64,000 nt of DNA from NCBI GenBank assembly GCA_018340805.1, contig JACMZG010001913.1, positions 26,286,099-26,350,098 on the forward strand, in the 5' to 3' direction. The translations under genes were made by a program, and so were the position numbers. This DNA is from Microvelia longipes. Lineage: Eukaryota > Arthropoda > Insecta > Hemiptera > Veliidae. Shown here piece by piece: positions 40,301 through 46,876 of the stretch; the first letter of the stretch is position 1; every line of letters begins with the position of its first letter. Below the pieces are notes generated by a model, which had not been told where the DNA came from, did no database searches, and saw only the letters and a list, made by a program, of their open reading frames with translations.

Positions 40301-42800
40301 GTTTTATTGAAGACTAGTGCTCAAGTTTTTTGTTGTGTCAGGAGGTCTGAAAAGGACCAATGTTTGCTCATCAATTTTCATTCTCTATCTCGTATGGAGG
40401 AGGACGAACTGTTATAGTAAAATTCCGTTGTCCGAACAACCTCACAAGATGGAGGTTTATGGAAATTTACTAAAAAATAGTAAAACTCAATAAATTGTGA
40501 CACCTAGTTATTTGATCTTATTTCCAAGTTTCAACACTTACAGATTTATTAAAAACGTAACACATAATGCGCGTATTTCTACGCGCACATTTCTTGTAGA
40601 GATACAAAAAACTAATCAAAAACGAGTAAAAATTTAGTACGAAAATTGATATTAAGATATTTAGCAAGCATTTCTATTGCGTACTTCTTTAGAGAGAGTT
40701 CCTGTTCACGTCTTTAAAAAAATAAAATAAATATAACAATAATAATTTTAAACATTTCCAGGACCTATTATTTTGTAGACCAATTTTTTTTAAATCGTAT
40801 CCAAGTTTTTAAGAAAAGTACGGATATTTTTTTGTTTGACTGCTTTTGAAAAAATATTAAGAGTGGTACTAACTTGCTGTACTGGGATCCAGCTTGATGG
40901 GTGTGATACCAGGATGGAGCCGCCTCCAAAGAGACTGCCGGCTCTTCCTCAAACTATGTGATGGTCTACCTAAGCTGTTACTACCCGTGCTGGAAGAACT
41001 GAATCCCGAGTCTAAGCTGGATGTAGCTGGACTAGATAGTAGCTGATCGCAAGTTTGTTCAGGGTTCGTGTCGGTTGGCTGATCATCAGGCATAATCATC
41101 GCTTCCATTGATAAATTTAGTTCATTCAGAACCTGAAACACAAAAATTATTGAAACATGTCTCTGAAATTAAGAAGTTATAGAAAGTAAAAAAAACTGAC
41201 GAACTTATACTTTGAAATTAAATTAAGAGGGTGCTACCACTTGTAGATAAATCTTCACAAACCGGCAAATAACTCGATGCTGCTTATCACTTGATATCCA
41301 ACAAAAACCTTAGACATACTAGCCGTATTGAAATCAAACTATATGCTTAATTATTAGGATACACTCCTCCCAAATTTTCACACAATTGGATTATTTTCTA
41401 TACATAAAGGGTGTCCCTGGATGGACTAAACGAAACGTGTAAATGACAAAAAAATATTTTTCGACAAAAATTCATTCTTATTAAAACCTTATGTATTAAA
41501 CTAAGATTCATTAAATTTTTATTTTATTTATTTTTAACGATAGACTTAAAATCTGCAATTTTCTAAAAATAAACGAAGAATAAAGTTTCTTAGTTTTGAC
41601 TTTACGAAAAAAAGTATTCTTCATAAAATTGTTTAATTGTCCCCCTAAGTAAATTTTTCCATCAAAAAAAATTTTTCAAAATTTACCTCAATTTCCAAAA
41701 TTGTAATTAAAATATCTCAGTAAGTATTACATAAATCGAAGTTTACAATACTACCACTAGTCAAGACCTTTAGAGCGATGTATCATTTATCTAGATTAAA
41801 CAAATTTTAAAACATCCAAATTTTTTCGAAGTATTGGGGGAAAGGGGTATATTTTGGAAAGTTTAAATTTAATTTTTTTTATTGTCTCAATGATAATTAA
41901 ACAATTTTATAAAATAATTTTTTTTTCAAAAGTAAAAATTAAGCCTACTTCACTCTTTGTTTATTTTTCCAAAATTGTAGTTTTTGAGTCTACCGTTAAA
42001 AATAAAAAAAATAAAGATATGATAAATCTTAGTTTGAAAACATACAGGGGCTTTTATCAAAAATAACTTTTTTTCGAAAAAGAAATTTTAGTCATTTACA
42101 CGCATCCTTAAGTCCATCCGGGGAAACCCTGTATACATGTATATTCTAATTTCATACTACTAAGTGTAGGAGATCAAGTCTTCAGGCCTCCTCAGTCTTC
42201 AGCCTCCTCAGCCTCAAGTTCGCAGTCTTGATGACTGCGTTGATAAAAAAATTTAAATTAACATTTCGTGTCCACCGATTGAGTTATGTCGACTCGATGC
42301 AACATGAGTATTGCTTCGAATCAACATCGTGCTTTACGTTATAACGATACTTGGAGTACCTTAATTTTTGTGTCGAGGCGGTCTTTAGTTATAGTTTGAG
42401 CTTTTGGATATTAACCGAAGAAAGCTTTGCTCCCATACCTGAATGTGTTTGGAGTGGACATATCTAAGCTCTTCTTCCTGGTCAGGATGCTGGGTGATCT
42501 CCTCGTACAGATTCTCCTGCGTGCCGTACCTCGATGTGTAGGAATGCCTTTTCTTGCACCCACTAGTACTTGGTTTGCTGTCTATTTGACTTTCTGACCA
42601 ATCTTTAGATTTTTCAGTCCAATCCGATGCTTTAGACCAGTCAGCTTGGACTTTACCCTGAACTCCGGACAACGTCTGACCACCTGTTGATGTACTTGGA
42701 CGTGGTTCATCTAGATAGTAAGCGTAGTCGTAGAGGGGAGGTGGAGGAGGGAATCGAAACCTCCTACCACTGACCACGACTTCGCTACCTTCCATGTAAC
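12894..42800 (-). CDS. Arhgef17: ARHGEF17/TEM4-like Rho guanine nucleotide exchange factor (17 exons, 5' end missing)
   Basis: Seventeen exons join into 4,049 nt: 2 nt of a split codon, then 1,348 residues and a TAA stop at 12894-12896. All junctions are GT-AG and all phases agree. Residues 1-340 are Ser/Pro-rich and probably disordered. The DH domain runs from about 370 to 565, with [14 protein letters not shown] as the first conserved helix, [15 protein letters not shown] in the middle and [20 protein letters not shown] as the last conserved block. A PH-like region starts near 596 and carries a Ser/Thr-rich insert at about 654-690. A WD-like beta-propeller follows from about 800 ([30 protein letters not shown]) and ends in GGKGYTN...HILLWETKI, as in this family. 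DH-PH proteins of this type load GTP on Rho-family GTPases and act on actomyosin and junctions in the cytoplasm. An insert of 11-residue repeats and a Cys-rich stretch sits in the propeller. Any exon upstream of 42800 was not found. Confidence 0.9.
13795..14115. repeat. Degenerate tandem duplication in RhoGEF intron
   Basis: About 60 bp around CCACATTCTGTCCCGTTAGA (13860-13921) recurs as CCACATTCTGTCCCGTTAGG (13945-14003). Flanking segments built on CTTTTATA(G/A)AATAAGG(C/A)CC also recur (about 13797-13855 and 14048-14095). Confidence 0.6.
14242..14382 (-). CDS. Arhgef17: RhoGEF exon 16 (propeller)
   Basis: The exon is 141 nt (47 codons) from acceptor tattgcag| to donor atttacag|gtattt. It encodes [20 protein letters not shown] and ETFKHLQ, a propeller blade. 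Confidence 0.92.
14852..15662 (-). CDS. Arhgef17: RhoGEF exon 15 (propeller with repeat and Cys-rich inserts)
   Basis: The exon is 811 nt from acceptor ttgttcag| to donor aatacag|gttggc. It begins with a normal propeller strand pair ([18 protein letters not shown] and [13 protein letters not shown]). It then carries about 130 residues of Arg/Asp/Glu/Tyr-rich repeats based on [11 protein letters not shown] (roughly 15140-15500). A stretch of about 55 residues with eleven Cys follows ([14 protein letters not shown] to DDCKTL). The propeller then resumes ([20 protein letters not shown]). It leaves in phase 0. The inserted part is open throughout and flanked by conserved sequence in the same frame, so it is very likely translated. 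Confidence 0.93.
16115..16159 (-). ncRNA. Hammerhead ribozyme-like motif, left arm of foldback 2
   Basis: On the minus strand, GGCA (16156-16159) pairs with TGTC (16115-16118), one pair being G-T. Core CTGATGA is at 16149-16155 and GAAA at 16127-16130. The same AGC-TG-GCT stem III is present. Stem II is GATC with GATT, behind an insert of TGA. Confidence 0.6.
16303..16344 (+). ncRNA. Hammerhead ribozyme-like motif, right arm of foldback 2
   Basis: Stem I is GACA (16303-16306) with TGTC (16341-16344). The core CTGATGA is at 16307-16313 and is followed by an extra T. Stem II is weak (GAT with ATT). GAAA is at 16329-16332. Stem III is AGC (16332-16334) with GCT (16337-16339) around a TG loop. 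The cleavage position would follow CTA (16338-16340). Confidence 0.6.
16906..17120 (-). CDS. Arhgef17: RhoGEF exon 14 (first propeller blades)
   Basis: The exon is 215 nt from acceptor cttgtcag| to donor taacag|gtgaga. It encodes two WD-like strands, [17 protein letters not shown] and TVWIGTNDN. It leaves in phase 2. Confidence 0.93.
17914..18053 (-). CDS. Arhgef17: RhoGEF exon 13 (PH to propeller linker)
   Basis: The exon is 140 nt from acceptor ttttcag| to donor tctgaa|gtaagt. It encodes [20 protein letters not shown], then [15 protein letters not shown], the linker that precedes the propeller in this family. The segment is too short to stand out as an open frame and was found by phase and splice sites. 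Confidence 0.9.
18147..18230 (+). repeat. Short dispersed repeat, copy 1
   Basis: GGCAAGAAGTGCCCAACTAC, then GTGGCCTATTTACCAGGCTT, matches the minus strand of 43465-43545 (GGCAAGAAGGGCCTAAATAC, GTGGCCTGGGTACATGGCTT). The family is unknown. Confidence 0.55.
18886..19063 (-). CDS. Arhgef17: RhoGEF exon 12 (end of PH-like region)
   Basis: The exon is 178 nt from acceptor tttgcag| to donor attacag|gtaatc. It encodes a helical segment ([20 protein letters not shown]), a PH-like strand ([18 protein letters not shown]) and the C-terminal PH helix ([11 protein letters not shown]). It leaves in phase 1. Confidence 0.92.
19655..19840 (-). CDS. Arhgef17: RhoGEF exon 11 (insert in PH-like region)
   Basis: The exon is 186 nt (62 codons) from acceptor atttcag| to donor tatcaa|gtaaga. 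It encodes a Ser/Thr-rich insert ([20 protein letters not shown]) and then an amphipathic helix ([18 protein letters not shown]). Confidence 0.9.
19985..20415 (+). repeat. Dispersed repeat family R4, copy 1
   Basis: It begins with GGTATAAAGGGAAAGTATTG and runs through a CTGTCTGTCTGT tract, AGTTGAAACTTGGTACAAAT and AAATTTAGCATGCATG. The order matches 36935-37430, 52385-52815 and 60845-61255. It carries its own small internal inverted duplication near 20180-20260. Confidence 0.7.
20734..20907 (-). CDS. Arhgef17: RhoGEF exon 10 (PH-like region)
   Basis: The exon is 174 nt (58 codons) from acceptor gttgcag| to donor atccat|gtaagt. It encodes [17 protein letters not shown], a PH beta-strand pattern, and ends WNCPITDIH. 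Confidence 0.92.
21278..21440. mobile_element. MITE, copy 1 of a 160-bp family
   Basis: It shares ATGCGAGGGAGCCAAT, ATTTCAAATCAGGCCAACCT and TTCTTCAACACTATTT with 59770-59940. Its ends carry imperfect inverted repeats around AAATCAGTTG(T)CAGC. It lies in the RhoGEF intron between exons 9 and 10. Confidence 0.8.
22093..22311 (-). CDS. Arhgef17: RhoGEF exon 9 (end of DH domain)
   Basis: The exon is 219 nt (73 codons) from acceptor ctgttacag| to donor cagctt|gtaagt. It encodes [20 protein letters not shown], then the long last DH helix ([17 protein letters not shown]) that leads into the PH region. Confidence 0.94.
23029..23121 (-). CDS. Arhgef17: RhoGEF exon 8 (DH conserved region 3)
   Basis: The exon is 93 nt (31 codons) from acceptor atgttgcag| to donor ttacag|gtaagt. 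It encodes [20 protein letters not shown], the best-conserved DH helix. Confidence 0.95.
23216..23265 (-). repeat. SINE fragment in RhoGEF intron
   Basis: AGGGATAGCCCC, GGGGGAACCATCTAAGGTGG matches the corresponding part of the SINE at 34882-35096 (GGGATAACCCC, GGAACCAACCTAAGGTGG). Only about 50 bp is recognisable. Confidence 0.5.
23395..23581 (-). CDS. Arhgef17: RhoGEF exon 7 (DH domain)
   Basis: The exon is 187 nt from acceptor tttgtgtag| to donor tttaag|gtgaac. It encodes [20 protein letters not shown] and on through VYSDFINNF to KPALNQFFK, the central DH helices. It leaves in phase 0. Confidence 0.94.
23690..24520. mobile_element. Degenerate MITE related to 45446-46040, with a second MITE nested inside
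   Basis: The left end (ACATAGTCTGCCTATCCAGA) and inner blocks (AGAGGACATCTTTAAAACTG; AATAAACACTCATTTTAATA) match the element at 45446-46040. The right TIR is missing where a LINE fragment begins. Another element occupies 23892-24303. The whole lies in the RhoGEF intron between exons 6 and 7. Confidence 0.65.
23892..24303. mobile_element. Nested MITE with about 25-bp inverted repeats and a TA target site
   Basis: The left end is CAGTCTATCGTTTAGTTTAA and the right end is its near reverse complement. TA flanks both ends. It splits the surrounding repeat into TTGGATAAC and GAACCAGTCA. A partial inverted copy lies at 26408-26610. Confidence 0.7.
24545..25310 (+). mobile_element. LINE 3' fragment (C-terminus of ORF2, 3' UTR, A tail)
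   Basis: A frame starting near 24560 encodes [20 protein letters not shown] then CTKY, the Cys/His motif after the reverse transcriptase and RNase H regions of Jockey/I-like elements, and stops after about 60 codons. The 3' UTR includes GGTTTCCCTCAATTTTACAG and CGAATGCCAGG, a block I know from insect LINEs. It ends in A tracts (24788, 25297-25309). It is heavily 5' truncated and inserted at the edge of another repeat. Confidence 0.7.
25531..25640 (-). CDS. Arhgef17: RhoGEF exon 6 (DH domain)
   Basis: The exon is 110 nt from acceptor tttgacag| to donor tttag|gtaaat. It encodes [20 protein letters not shown] and [16 protein letters not shown], a textbook DH segment. It leaves in phase 2. Confidence 0.94.
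25795..26120 (+). repeat. Dispersed repeat family R5, copy 1
   Basis: It contains TTGGATCGATTGACGACC, TGATGACTCAGCCAAATA and ACACAGACAGCATGATGAAT, collinear with the reverse complement of 30590-30890. No gene is supported. Confidence 0.65.
26197..26355 (-). CDS. Arhgef17: RhoGEF exon 5 (start of DH domain)
   Basis: The exon is 159 nt (53 codons) from acceptor ttttcag| to donor ttat|gtaagt. After a Pro run it encodes [20 protein letters not shown], the first conserved DH helix, with the usual Glu at the GTPase contact. Confidence 0.93.
26408..26610 (-). mobile_element. Partial second copy of the nested MITE
   Basis: Forward, it reads ACAGTCTATCGACTACTTTA, AAAATCTTGACAGGTCAG and AAACAAATCAGGTTATTTTA, the reverse complement of 24303-23995. 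The far end is lost. It lies in the RhoGEF intron between exons 4 and 5. Confidence 0.7.
26883..27177 (-). CDS. Arhgef17: RhoGEF exon 4 (Ser/Pro-rich linker)
   Basis: The exon is 295 nt from acceptor gattgcag| to donor ctagag|gtaaga. It encodes a Ser/Gly/Pro-rich segment, then [20 protein letters not shown] and [12 protein letters not shown] just before the DH domain. It leaves in phase 0. Confidence 0.86.
27629..27731 (-). CDS. Arhgef17: RhoGEF exon 3
   Basis: The exon is 103 nt from acceptor tgtttccag| to donor gtaacag|gtgagc. It encodes [20 protein letters not shown] followed by [13 protein letters not shown]. It follows a 13.1-kb intron. Entry in phase 1 and exit in phase 2 fit both neighbours. 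Another exon inside the long intron cannot be excluded but is not needed. Confidence 0.82.
27905..27940 (-). ncRNA. Degenerate hammerhead-like motif
   Basis: On the minus strand CTGAAGA (27931-27937) is followed by a hairpin of TTTC/GAAA type, then GAAACGTT ending at 27904-27911. Stem I pairs over only two bases, so this is a relic at best. Confidence 0.3.
28868..29095. repeat. Degenerate tandem array, unit about 26-30 bp
   Basis: About seven imperfect units share AAGTCAATA(G/C)(T/C)CGCT and a trailing GGATAAA-type string, for example TAAGCCAATAGCCGCTAGG, TGAGTCAATAGCTGCTG and TAAGTCAATACTCGCTTTAT. Confidence 0.6.
30590..30890 (-). repeat. Dispersed repeat family R5, copy 2
   Basis: The reverse complement reads GTGGATCGATTTTCCCC, TGATGACTCCGCAAAATACT and ATACAGACAGCATGATGAAA, in the same order as 25795-26120. 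It lies in the 13-kb RhoGEF intron. Confidence 0.65.
31565..31885 (+). repeat. Dispersed repeat family R3, copy B
   Basis: It shares ATTTTGAAACATCGAAAAAG near its start, TAACTCACTCTTGAAGGAGG in the middle and GCTATGCCCCCTCTAGTATA near its end with copy C at 51970-52275. No coding capacity was seen. The copy lies in the 13-kb RhoGEF intron. Confidence 0.85.
32066..32108 (+). ncRNA. Degenerate hammerhead-like motif
   Basis: CTGATGA (32073-32079) is followed by an extra T, a strong stem II (GACTTA with TAAG and TC) and GAAA (32097-32100). GCA just before the core can pair with TGC downstream. Stem III is essentially absent. Confidence 0.4.
34882..35096 (-). mobile_element. tRNA-derived SINE, copy 1
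   Basis: On the minus strand the head reads CCGTGGTCCAGG, then GGAGGTCTGAGGTTCGCATC, with a good RNA polymerase III B box (GGTTCGCATCC). It is followed by an unrelated body. The head and part of the body align with the SINE at 44581-44806. Confidence 0.75.
36935..37430 (+). repeat. Dispersed repeat family R4, copy 2
   Basis: It has the same order of blocks: GAGGTATAAAAG, AAGTTGAAACTTAAAACAGT, AAATCAACCTTTAGCTGTAG and TTAAATTTGGCACGCG (twice). It lies in the 13-kb RhoGEF intron. A GGCCTAGCGACGAGGCC palindrome is near its end. Confidence 0.7.
38021..38391. mobile_element. Foldback element 3 (hammerhead-type family)
   Basis: Two arms of about 170 bp, inverted, share AAAAGTAGGCTTTA(A)TTC, ATTATTCAGCCA, GGCCATCTTCAGAACAATAA and ATAAAGACTGATAAG. 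Read outward, each arm has CTGAAGA (38295-38301 on plus, 38115-38121 on minus), a T, a GCCA/TGGC hairpin and then GAAT instead of GAAA. The motif is degraded. Confidence 0.88.
38791..39133. mobile_element. Foldback element 4 carrying the best hammerhead motif
   Basis: Two arms of about 130 bp, inverted: GAAGAATTAGCTACCGTCGA at the left and its near reverse complement at the right. A spacer has its own short inverted pair (CGAGCCCTC/GAGGGCTCG). The right arm keeps a complete hammerhead core. The left arm has TTGATGA in its place (38860-38866, minus). Part of the same family recurs, degraded, at about 61285-61350. Confidence 0.88.
39043..39109 (+). ncRNA. Hammerhead ribozyme, type I, minimal stem III (candidate)
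   Basis: Outer stem I is TGCTG (39043-39047) with CAGCA (39105-39109), and inner stem I is CCTG (39053-39056) with CAGG (39086-39089). Internal loops between them are placed where tertiary contacts usually form. Core CTGATGA is at 39057-39063, followed by an extra T (39064). Stem II is GGC(G)/(T)GCC. GAAA is at 39076-39079. Stem III is ACC (39079-39081) with GGT (39082-39084) and no loop. Cleavage would follow GTC (39083-39085). Hammerheads with such short stem III are known in Penelope-like elements and some satellites and work better as dimers. Whether this one cleaves is not known. Confidence 0.68.
40874..41132 (-). CDS. Arhgef17: RhoGEF exon 2 (Ser-rich region)
   Basis: The exon is 259 nt from acceptor tgtttcag| to donor cagcaa|gttagt. 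It encodes [14 protein letters not shown], then a Ser-rich stretch ([18 protein letters not shown]), then [19 protein letters not shown]. The basic '[12 protein letters not shown]' part looks like a phosphorylation or docking segment, which is inference. It leaves in phase 1. Confidence 0.85.
41399..42142. mobile_element. TIR element of about 740 bp in RhoGEF intron 1
   Basis: The left end AAGGGTGTCCCTGGATGGAC and the right end, reversed, CAGGGTTTCCCCGGATGGAC, both continue to GTGTAAATGAC. TA flanks both ends. The inside is AT-rich without a transposase. Confidence 0.75.
42439..42800 (-). CDS. Arhgef17: RhoGEF exon 1 of those seen (N-terminal region)
   Basis: The exon is 362 nt from acceptor ctgttacag| to donor attcag|gtatgg. 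It enters in phase 1, so at least one upstream exon is expected unless the internal Met (YMEGSEVV) serves as an alternative start. It contains a Pro run ([16 protein letters not shown]), a Trp/Ser/Asp-rich segment and ends YVHSKHIQ. There is no known domain in it. It joins the next exon in phase 0. Confidence 0.82.
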
Positions 42801-42833
42801 CTGTAACAGCGAAACAATACAAACAATTAGATA

Positions 42834-42872
42834 TTATACAGGTGAGCGCATTGGTAGAGCGTCTGACTTGCA
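42834..42872 (+). repeat. tRNA 5'-half-like fragment
   Basis: GAGCGCATTGGTAGAGCGTC then TGACTTGCAA looks like the D-arm and anticodon arm of a tRNA or tRNA-derived SINE. The T-arm is missing, so it is not a working tRNA gene. Confidence 0.5.
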
Positions 42873-43464
42873 AAAATAAGTCAAAATAACAACTAAATTC
42901 AAGGCGGAACAGATATTTTTTTTTCACAAAGCTGCAAATTTTATTCGATTATAAAGACTGAAATTTTTATCTTTCTCAACACATGGTAATTAAAATTAGT
43001 TTAAAATAAAAGCTACCTATATGACCATAGGGACCTAGTACAGTAGAACGTGACTTTTCCTTTGTCAGTGAGCAACGACAAAGGAATTATTTCCTGAGGT
43101 TTTCAGGCCGATAGCTTCAGCGCACTGTCATTCTAGAGTATTACTATTACAGGGAGTAAATAAATTGGACAAGAGGTTCTCAGCTCTCCTATAATCGTAA
43201 TTCCGATTTCTGCTAGGTTCTTTTCTAGACTGCTAGAAGAACCTACGCGTACGTTTAAGAGTAGTGTTGAAACTAACACATTTATTTTTAATCAAATAAA
43301 ATAATTTATTGTTTTCTAATTTCTAATGTAATTCCATTAATTCGTTTATGTAATTAGATTTAGATATTATTTATATTTTTTATGCTGTTATGTTATAATG
43401 CATGTATGTTTTTAAAAGAATAAATAAAATTTTAAAAAAATTCAGTCGTTGTATGTGCAACAGT

Positions 43465-43545
43465 ATCGGCAATAGAGAGGGGATGCAAAGCCATGTACCC
43501 AGGCCACGTATTTAGGCCCTTCTTGCCATCATTATGGTAATGACA
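43465..43545 (-). repeat. Short dispersed repeat, copy 2
   Basis: Its reverse complement aligns with 18147-18230 over about 60 bp. It follows an A-rich stretch with AATAAA words (about 43410-43440), as at a retroposon tail. Confidence 0.5.
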
Positions 43546-44580
43546 CATTCATCATACACTAACTCACCCTAAACCAGAGGTCGACAAGCATAAGAATCCA
43601 GAAGACAACATTTTAAAAAGAACAATATATTTGATAAAATAGACACGAAACTTGTCCCCCGTTTATTCCCCCTCCCTTCCCCCAAGTAATTGTCCCAATA
43701 GGAGACAAAAAGATCATTTAACAACAATAGAGCCGATTAAGTGAAAACTTTCGTCAAAATACAAAATAGTTGAGTCCGTATTTTACCAATTTTCAAAAAC
43801 GTTTTCTATTTCCATCGAAAAAAAGTAAAAAGTGATAAATTATCCGTCTTTTTTCAGGCCAAGATTTTTTTATAGGTCATTTCCTTTTACTATATTTTCT
43901 AAAAATGTGAGAATAAGTAAAAAAAAGTAGCTTGGAAAAAAACTAGTACAAAAAACTGTATAATTGATTCAGGATGGCTCCCTCCCCGGGGAATGCTCTA
44001 TTCAGCGCTGAAAAAACACAGTTTCGTCCAAAAGGCAAAATAAATTTCTAACGTAGGAAAATAATGTTAGGAAAATCATATTAAAACTTAAATATTCCAG
44101 AACATAAAATAAAAATAATATTCGAGTAAGAAGAAATGAATAAGTAATTTATACTATAAAATAATATGAATGATTAATCTATGTAACATGCTATTAAAGT
44201 TATGAAGTATATCATGACATATATAGCACCAAAAAATTTCTCGAAGCATAAAATATAAAAAGTTTAGGGGAGTCACCCCCGTCTCCGTTTTGTCTTTTCC
44301 CCGGACGCCTCCCCCCTCCAATTTTATTTTTCTAAAACTGTCTATTATATAAAGTTTTTATTTTTTGAACTGTTCCAGTTAAGCTAGTAATCAAGTATAA
44401 CAAAAGATCGGGTGTGGGGTACCTCGAAGTTTTTACTCCCAAGTTTAAATTGAATTTGATTTAGATTGCTTATCATAACAATTCGGTCTTGCTTCGTTCG
44501 TCCCCAAACTAGAAGTAGCTCGAGGCAGTGAGTGCATTATTGGGACTATCTTGATTGTCATAAGGAAATAAACATTATAT

Positions 44581-44806
44581 ATAATAATAATAATAATAAT
44601 GCCGTTTTAGGGCCTTTCGGCCCTTCAGGGTATTCGCCCCGCGGGAACCACCTTCGGTGAGTCACATCTACTATGCTCAAAGTAAAGCTAAAGTTGGCGA
44701 AATCTTACACCAATTCTATTCATAAAACTGAGAGCATAGCCCGGGCTGTGAACCTCAGACCTCCGGTGACGAAGTCCAGTACTATACGACCGCGGCTACG
44801 GAGGCA
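44581..44806 (-). mobile_element. tRNA-derived SINE, copy 2, full length with (ATT)n tail
   Basis: On the minus strand it runs CCTCCGTAGCCGCGGTCGTA, GGAGGTCTGAGGTTCACAGC (B-box-like), a body, a GGGCCGAAAGGCCC hairpin and an (ATT)n tail. The head has a tRNA-like spacing. The source tRNA is not certain. Confidence 0.8.
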
Positions 44807-45445
44807 GACTAAGGAAATAAAACATTTAGTGGTGGATATATAAACCAACCAAGCGCTGACCACACTCCGGCGAAAAAAGTGGATAAGCCGCGAATACTTT
44901 TAAAATTTGAACGATAAAAAGGGGCACATTTGTACCACCGTTAAAATAATTTGGAAGGGGTTTTAAAGAAAGGTGAACATGTCATTGGCCCAACACGTTA
45001 TGTAGAAAATAAACTAGAATTTTATTTATAAGAATTTTAAACCAGCATCACTAAAGAAAACTTTCTTCATTCGAGTAATTAAGTTTAAACTTAAACTTGT
45101 ATAAATAACACGGGTAGTTAAGTAATTAATCTTAATTAATTTGCTTATTAATTGCTTCACATTTGTTTTAATTACTTTAATTAATTAGGCGCTTCGAGTG
45201 GTTGTAAGAAATGGATGTAATTATATGGAATACAAAACCTTGTTGTGAAATTCCAATCTAAAGAAAACTTGTCAGAATTATTTAATTGGGCTTAATTTGT
45301 TTTAAAGTTTTATATTGTGAGATCTGTTTTCTTTCGGAAGAACTGTCACTGAGAGAAACGCACGGCCTTCAGGAATGGAGGGTAAACAAAGTATAATAAT
45401 ACAAGAGCTTGGCTTAAAAGTGTGAGTAATTTTGTACTACTTCAA

Positions 45446-46040
45446 ACCAAATTTTTCTGAAAATATGCCTTAAATTATGAGGAATAACATCGTCTGCCTA
45501 TCCAGAGTGAAACCCTTCACTCTGGATTCCAGTTTTTTTCAGAGAAAAATTCCAGTTTTCTAGGAATAAGTGGTTCCCTGTAGTTCGTGTGCAAAACATA
45601 AATAGGACATTTTTAAAGCTAATAAAATTATCTATAAAAAGAGTGTATTCTCGTCAATCAGATAACTACAACTAAAGTTATGAATTGGTTAAATAGCCAA
45701 AAAAAAATGCACAAAAAGCCAATAATATTTTTTCAAACAAATTCGCTGACTATTCATAAAATAACAATTTTCTAGGTGTTTTAGAGCCATAACTTTGGTT
45801 GCAGTCATCCGATTTTGATGATTAAACACTCGTTTTATAGAAAATTTTGTCAGCTTTAAAAAATGTTCTCATTATGTTTTGAACACGACCCACAGGGATC
45901 CCCTTATTCCAATAAAACTGAAATTAGTGCGATTTCATAAAATTTTAAGCTCGAAAATCATATGAAGGGCTCCACTCTGCATAGGCAGACTATGTTTTTT
46001 CTAAATAATTTAAGGCATATTTTAAGAAAAATTTGCTTTA
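45446..46040. mobile_element. Non-autonomous element with about 72-bp terminal inverted repeats
   Basis: The left end has AATATGCCTTAAATTATGAG and CGTCTGCCTATCCAGAGTG. The right end has their reverse complement (CACTCTGCATAGGCAGAC, AATTTAAGGCATATTTTAAG). There is no coding frame. Confidence 0.8.
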
Positions 46041-46737
46041 GTATAAAATAAGTCACATTTTTGTGACTTATCACAAATCGAGATGATTAACCCCAAAATC
46101 GTTTCAGTTCTTCCTCTAATCAGATTTCATTTTTATACTAAGCTTACTTGAACATAGTTAAGCACTTGAGCAGTAGAATGTTTACAAGAAATGTGCACAT
46201 CCATACAGACTACAGACACCAAATGTGTAGTAGATTATTGAGGCCTGTAGGTGATAAAACGTCAGTTGATAAAAAAAAGTTGGTGTTATGTTTTTTGCTC
46301 ATGAAATGCTCCCTTTCCTTTTAGAAGGTAGAGAAGCAAAATATATGAAAATATTGGTTCGTAGAAAAACATAATATTATGTTTCTTTAGACTGACATCT
46401 TATTAGTATAAAATGCTTATCATTTTATCAGCTTTAAAATTCAGTTTTTTTTTCATAACATTGTTTTTAGTAAAGTTGGTAGAAATGTTTCACCAACACG
46501 AGTACTTGAGAGTTGTAAAGTTGGCACTGCTTGTCGGTGAAATGAAGTTGAAATTGCCGTCTCATTGTCACTGGGTGCCAGATGCACTCGAGCTGAAGCC
46601 CTGATAACACCTTCTTCCTACAATGTCTTCTCCCACCTTGTACTTAACCTCTGTCTTTCCCTTATTGCTACTTCCAACACAGTAAACAAACTTTAAAAGG
46701 TGAGTATGCTGTAAACTAACTCAACTGGCGGTGTGAT

Positions 46738-46820
46738 GTATATATATATTTATATTATATATATATATATTATATATATATATATATTATATATTATATA
46801 TATATATCATAATAATTATA

Positions 46821-46874
<54 letters not shown>

Positions 46875-46876
46875 GT
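46738..46876. repeat. (TA)n and (TATG)n microsatellite
   Basis: A run of TA dinucleotides broken by short AT-rich interruptions ends in TATG units. The open frame across it is an artefact of the repeat. Confidence 0.95.

Larger units (their letters stand above)
27732..40873 (-). other. RhoGEF 13.1-kb intron
   Basis: It separates exon 2 from exon 3 and starts GTTAGT and ends TTCCAG on the minus strand. Entry and exit phases (1 and 1) match without any further exon. It holds R3, R4 and R5 copies, a SINE, two foldbacks, a degenerate array and CA-rich stretches (29975-30130, 31080-31260). I saw no convincing exon inside. Confidence 0.75.
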
